From NCBI GenBank assembly GCA_028023455.1, contig JAQFVV010006624.1, forward strand, positions 248,001-312,000: a DNA stretch of 64,000 nucleotides. The letters are read 5' to 3'. The stretch is from Epiperipatus broadwayi. Lineage: Eukaryota > Onychophora > Udeonychophora > Euonychophora > Peripatidae. The notes under the pieces are model-generated. The model had not been told where the DNA came from and did not search any database. It saw only the letters and a program-made list of their open reading frames with translations. Position numbers and translations under genes: made by a program. Shown in pieces: positions 59,782-64,000 of the stretch (position 1 is the first letter of the stretch; each line of letters opens with the position of its first letter).

Positions 59782-62080
59782 CCATAAGAAGCTTATCCTT
59801 TAGGATAGGTTGTTCATTAGGATCTTGAGTTTCTTGAGGAAAGCTATCAAAGTCTGGAGACTTTGTATTTGACTGTGTTTGGTCTGGTGCACTGGTTGTC
59901 TTGCTTTGATTTGTGGTAGTGGTTTTTTGAAATTGGCATTTTGTGAATAATGTATCTTCTGGGGTGCTTTGTTCTCGGTTGATTTGAGTTTGAGTTGGTT
60001 TGGATCTTTTCTCCCTTTTCCTTTTCTGAATGGATGCTTTGTTTGTGGTATGTTGAGAGTAATTTGATTCGTAATCTGATTCAGCTGTTATGTGTTGTGA
60101 TTGCTGTTTCCATCCCTGATGTTCCAATAGTGGTTATGGAGAATTGGTTTAGCATGAGTGATGAAGTTTGTTGAAGAGTGTTACACACCTCCTTGGAAGC
60201 TTCTGTGGATTCAGCAGTAATATCTTGTTCTGTTGTTTGTGAGGTGCTCATCTCAACTTCAATAGACAGATCTTTCTCCTCCTCTAGAACTTCATGTGCT
60301 GATGAATATGGAGAATGTGGTAAGTTTTGGGAGCTTTGACTGCATTTGTGGTTTCTAGTTTGCCTTGTGTTGCAAACTTCACACATCCATTTTGGACATG
60401 ATTTCATAAGGTGGTTACAATCTCCACAGGAGAAACATTGTGGCTGTACTCCTCTGATTGAGATGTAGATAGGACATTTTTTTCTTCAAGTTTTAACGGT
60501 ATATCCAGTGGAGAGTAATCTTTATTAAGTTTGAGAGTGAAGGCTGCATTATTTGATGGTAATTCAAGGTCTGCCCTTTTTCATTGAGATACTTGAAGGT
60601 TGTGATGGTACCATATTTGGCAAGGAGTCTTTGGAGATCTAATTCATTGAAATTTAAGTAGCAATTGCATGCTAGGCCATGGATAATTCTGGGTCTATTC
60701 ATTTTTATTTTGATAAGGTATCTATTCTTTAGGAAGATTTGATTTTGTTTGAATATCTTTTTTTGTAATATATTATTAAATTCTATTATGAAGTACCTTC
60801 TGTTTGGATGATGGTAAATTCTTTTTATTGCATCTCCCAATTGGTGATTTTTTAGAAGCTCAAAGAGATCATCCATAGGGAAAGTAAACAGATCACAGTT
60901 GTCGTTGGTGGTAGTAAGTATTAAGGTGTGTTCAGTATGGTAATTTAGAAGGGAGTTAAATAGAAATTGGGGTATATGTGAGTTGAATTCATTGCTAATT
61001 GTTTCGTAGTTATTTAAGCATGTTTGAATGTCTTGAGATATCAATTCTTCATTGGTATATGTATAGATTTCTTCATCTACAAAATCAAGTGATTTGACTT
61101 GAGATGTCTGTTCAACTGGTTTTATATTTTTTTGTTTTGACTCTATTCTTGCAGAGTGCAGTAGTGTAAGTTTGATAATTTGTTTGGTTGGAGAGATTTT
61201 TTGTGGCTTGTACTTGGCCACAATGGGTTGCTGCTTGATTTGTTATTGTGTTGCTTCCAGATTGTGTATTGTTTGTTTTTAAACTAGGAATAAGGCATGG
61301 AAAGTCTGTGCTGAATGTATTTTGCTCATTTCTTGGGTTTTGCATTTGTGTTGGATTTATTAGACCACTGTGTGTAAACTCGTAGTTTTCTGTATTGTGA
61401 TCCGATTCATAGTTTTTGTTCAATCTTTGATTCGGAGGAAGACCTTTGTCAGTATGGGGTTTGGACCTTGTTTTTCCATTTGTTTCTCCACTGTGGAATT
61501 CAAATAATAATTCTTTATCGCTTTTTTCTTCATTTAAAGTTTTTTTACGGTGAAACATGGCTGCTTCCGGAGAAACGCCACCTGCATTTTTAGTATTTTT
61601 TGAATTTTCAGTTTCGTAAGTAAGCATTTGATTTTTTGTTTGAGGTAATTTTATTTTAGATATTTCACTTTTGATTTTGATCATTTTTTGATTTGATTTT
61701 ATGGAAGAACTTAGATTTAGTTGTTTTAGTTTGTAAATCAGTGTTTTCCTACGATTTTTGGTGTAATAGTGTTGACTTGATCGTATCGACCTTTTGATTG
61801 AAATTTGTGGGTATTGTATTTCTTTGTTTATGGTCTATATCTGAGTTTTTTTGCTTTTGAGAGACTCTCACTGAATGTTTATTATTGTTTGGACTTTTCT
61901 GATCAATTAAACTAGGTTTGATATTGGTGTGAATGCTTTCCACTTCTTGTGTTTCAGGGCTTGTGTAAAGCTTACTTAGAGCTTTCCTTATGTTAGAGTC
62001 GCTTTGCGATCTCGTAATTGGGCTTGACTGCTGTACTATCCGGTCAAAGAGGTCAATACCTTTGATTATTTTGTATATTT
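59774..62080 (-). pseudogene. LINE ORF1: RNA-binding protein with CCHC zinc knuckle
   Basis: Reading blocks in order: IVQQSSPITRSQSDSNIRKA (about 62040 down, no ATG found), the block to 61749, then 61684-61112, 61221-60493 and 60407-59774, separated by stops and frameshifts. The N-terminal half is polar, rich in N, K, T and S, and probably disordered. Residues near 60870-60590 (AIKRIYHHPNRRYFIIEFNN; LQRLLAKYGTITTFKYLNEKG) look like an RRM-type fold. At 60437-60396 is CFSCGDCNHLMKSC, a perfect CX2CX4HX4C knuckle, followed by CEVCNTRQTRNHKC. ORF1 proteins of this kind coat the LINE RNA. It ends ATGGATGAATAA, overlapping the ORF2 ATG. Confidence 0.83.
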
Positions 62081-62215
62081 ATTACTAAAAATACAAAAAA
62101 AGGCTTACCTTCTGGCCTTCACCAATCAAGATGGGAAAAGTTTTGAGAAAATACTTATAATTTATGGTTTTAATATGACCTGTTGTGCAAAGATTGTCAC
62201 TAGTTGGCGCCATTG

Positions 62216-62892
62216 ATGAAAAAACTAAATTCTTATTATTTTTAAACATTAAAACAAATAATTATTTATTTCTCTTATATCTAACAAATTATGTTTTAAA
62301 AGTTTAAATTTTTTGAATATTTATTGCAAAATTGCAATATTTTCTTACTCATAAATACAAATTATATTTTTTGTGTAAAGCTAATCTTGTAATTTGCTTC
62401 AGGCCATATTTATGTTGGCTGCTAATATAATGTTATAATTTTGAAAATAAAGTATTTCAAATCAAAATAAATTATTAATAATTTATATTTCTTGATATCT
62501 AATAAATATAGTGTGAATTATTTAATTTTTTTTATCTAAAACCATAATAAATTCACAAATAAACATGTTTTTGGGTCATTGGAACTACAATGTCATAAAA
62601 CTCTGAATGTTTTACAGCCTTATCAACAGACAATGGCTGAACATGTCAGGGTGGGGCTTATGTCTATTGTTAGAGTGGGAATTTTGAATTTCCCATCTTC
62701 CATGCAATTTTTTTTAGCAAAACTTTTATATAATAAAATGTACTGTTTTACATGCATTTTAACATATAATACTTATAAAAAAAATTCACCAGGGAACAAA
62801 TTGGTCAAAGCATGCAATACTGCAAAATAAAACCATAGAAGGTTAAAAGTCTGATGAAAACAGAATGGACTCAGAAACCTCACTGTAAAATA
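62216..62892. other. No gene seen
   Basis: AT-rich. The short ORF at 62579-62830 is of chance type. Confidence 0.5.
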
Positions 62893-63195
62893 GTGGGAAT
62901 CTCTCCACACAGTAGTGCCACCCACAGCAAGCCTTATTAATAAATAGATGCAAGAAAGTTTGTGCATAAAATCCCTATCTAGTACCTATTCATCCAATAT
63001 TTCCAGATTAGTTTCTACCTTGTAACTTTTATCAGTGAGGAGCTTTGTACCTGAAAGCACTGCACCTAGATATGCAATTCTCCAGCAGCCACCTTTTATC
63101 TATTTTGTTAAGTATAAAGACCAAGATGAAAAGACAATAATGTTTTCATTCCAAGCTCATTTGTCATATAGAATACTGTATGGAGAGTTTGCTAT
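62893..63195 (-). mobile_element. Hammerhead repeat with terminal inverted repeats, copy 4
   Basis: The ends TCTCTCCACACAGTAGTGCC and ATACTGTATGGAGAGTTTGC are inverted. The minus strand aligns with 46615-46840 through AAAAGGTGGCT, ATCTAGGTG.AGTGCT, CTCACTGAT, AGAAACTAATCTGG, TACTAGATAGGGATTTT and CTTGCATC. Compared with 46500-46850 it keeps both terminal inverted repeats. Confidence 0.8.
63002..63040 (-). ncRNA. Hammerhead motif with one core change
   Basis: Minus strand: CTCA, CTGATAA (G8 to A), AAGTTACAAGGTA, GAAAC, TAATC, TGGAA. The G8 change is expected to abolish catalysis. Otherwise it is the same as 46694-46732. Confidence 0.6.
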
Positions 63196-64000
63196 TGTTT
63201 TAACAGCTTGTATATGCATATGAAATGGTGATTATGTAATGTTTTAAAAGTCTCACTATAGTAAATAATATTTAAATTTTAATATTGTTTTCATAGCATA
63301 ATATTGTACAATAAAAGTGTTACATATTATTTTTTTTATATTTTGTATTTTATATAAAAATTGAATAGTAACACAAAAGATATATAGCACATGTGAATTT
63401 GTAGGTGAAAAATTGGCACAAGTCATTTCAAAACATTAACTACTACTCGACAAGATAAATCTTTTGCTATGGCGTAATCAGGCAACCATAAATCCAATCA
63501 CTAATACATGCTGAAATCATACAATTAATAATAACAGTAATATTTGTTTGATCTACGTTAATCTAATAGTGGGCAACTTTTAACTTAATATTCGAGCTGG
63601 TATGAGTATCAAATCAAGCCTGAATACTTTGTGTGTGTGAAACTTTGAATTATAATACCTTCTCTGAATATATATAAATAATTAACTCTAGTAGGATGTA
63701 TATATCATATAGTTTTGGCTTGCATAATTTTAATTGGTAGTTGTCTGATTACATCAGAGCTGAAGATTTGTCTACATATTACACAAAAAAATTGGGATCA
63801 TATTTTCAAAGTTAGTATATAATATAATGTTTATACAAGTAAAAATATTTGAATTAATTCATTATTCTTTATTTAAATATATTATGGTCTGTAAAAATAT
63901 ATCAAATTATATATTATCACTAGAAATTAAAATTATTCATATTATATGCTGCTGGATAGCATAGCAGTTTGGAAAGTTGAACATGTTTATTCATGAACAA
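63196..64000. other. AT-rich, no gene seen
   Basis: No feature supported to the end of the window. Confidence 0.55.

Larger units (their letters stand above)
56415..62215 (-). mobile_element. Nearly full-length L1/Tx1-like LINE (about 5.8 kb), inactivated
   Basis: Minus-strand element with a short 5' region (to about 62215), ORF1, ORF2, and a short 3' end with an AATAAA signal (minus strand, about 56446-56441) and an A-rich tail AAAAAAAATAAG. The sense strand is much less AT-rich than the surroundings. Boundaries are approximate; a short similar word at both edges (AGAATTAAG / AGAATTTAG) is too weak to call a target duplication. All ORFs are broken by stops and frameshifts, but the element is nearly complete, unlike the other LINEs here. 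Confidence 0.88.

Overview
This looks like a piece of a very AT-rich animal nuclear genome. It has no operons, no ribosome binding sites and no long host exons. It is packed with eukaryotic retroelements, foldback (hairpin-forming) repeats, tRNA-derived SINEs and microsatellites. The mix of RTE-like LINEs with (ATG)n tails, a Penelope-like element with a GIY-YIG endonuclease, hammerhead-ribozyme repeats and TA/TTA microsatellites fits an invertebrate. A lophotrochozoan such as an octopus-like cephalopod is my best guess, but this is inference from repeat style and is not proven by a host gene. I could not identify any confirmed host protein-coding gene. The only host-gene candidate is a short stretch near 45.0-45.5 kb.

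Layout. 0-6.8 kb: a 409-bp perfect TTA microsatellite, then three foldback elements and a SINE-like repeat inside a larger inverted-repeat element. 6.8-8.4 kb: a 5'-truncated LINE (RTE-like, minus strand) flanked by inverted SINE fragments. 10.46-12.23 kb: a palindromic array of about four 409-bp repeat units plus partial ones, two units on the minus strand followed by two on the plus strand. Every full unit carries a 44-nt type I hammerhead ribozyme motif, the organisation expected of a retrozyme. 13.4-15.6 kb: a strong 54-nt hairpin, a GC-richer CCAAT-rich island and a SINE-like repeat. 15.6-25.8 kb: AT-rich sequence with foldbacks and SINE relics. 25.87-26.93 kb: C-terminal fragment of an L1/Tx1-like LINE, open except for one stop. 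30.0-30.85 kb: an extreme C- and T-homopolymer tract that may be an assembly error. 31.1-33.7 kb: a heavily decayed LINE bracketed by a roughly 95-bp direct repeat. 34.3-40.2 kb: an inverted-repeat element with a hammerhead-like core, a second RTE-like copy, nested foldbacks, and a tRNA-derived SINE with a clear target-site duplication. 44.5-45.5 kb: candidate LTR and host promoter/exon signals. 46.2-49.9 kb: two hammerhead repeats, a third decayed RTE-like copy, and two head-to-head Penelope-like fragments, one of them split by another hammerhead repeat. 54.2-54.5 kb: a foldback with hammerhead-like cores in both arms. 56.4-62.2 kb: a nearly complete LINE on the minus strand (ORF1 with CCHC knuckle; ORF2 with endonuclease, reverse transcriptase and C-terminal zinc knuckle). 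62.9-63.2 kb: another hammerhead repeat.

How the parts fit together. Nearly all recognisable coding sequence belongs to self-copying elements (at least four LINE or Penelope lineages), and all copies here are broken. The most interesting layer is non-coding: several related repeat families (409-bp array, roughly 200-350-bp TIR-ended repeats, two foldback families) share a hammerhead-type core. They could be non-autonomous elements copied through self-cleaved, possibly circular RNA, using reverse transcriptase from the LINE or Penelope elements. The first two families share sequence blocks and the same stem II pattern, which suggests common descent.
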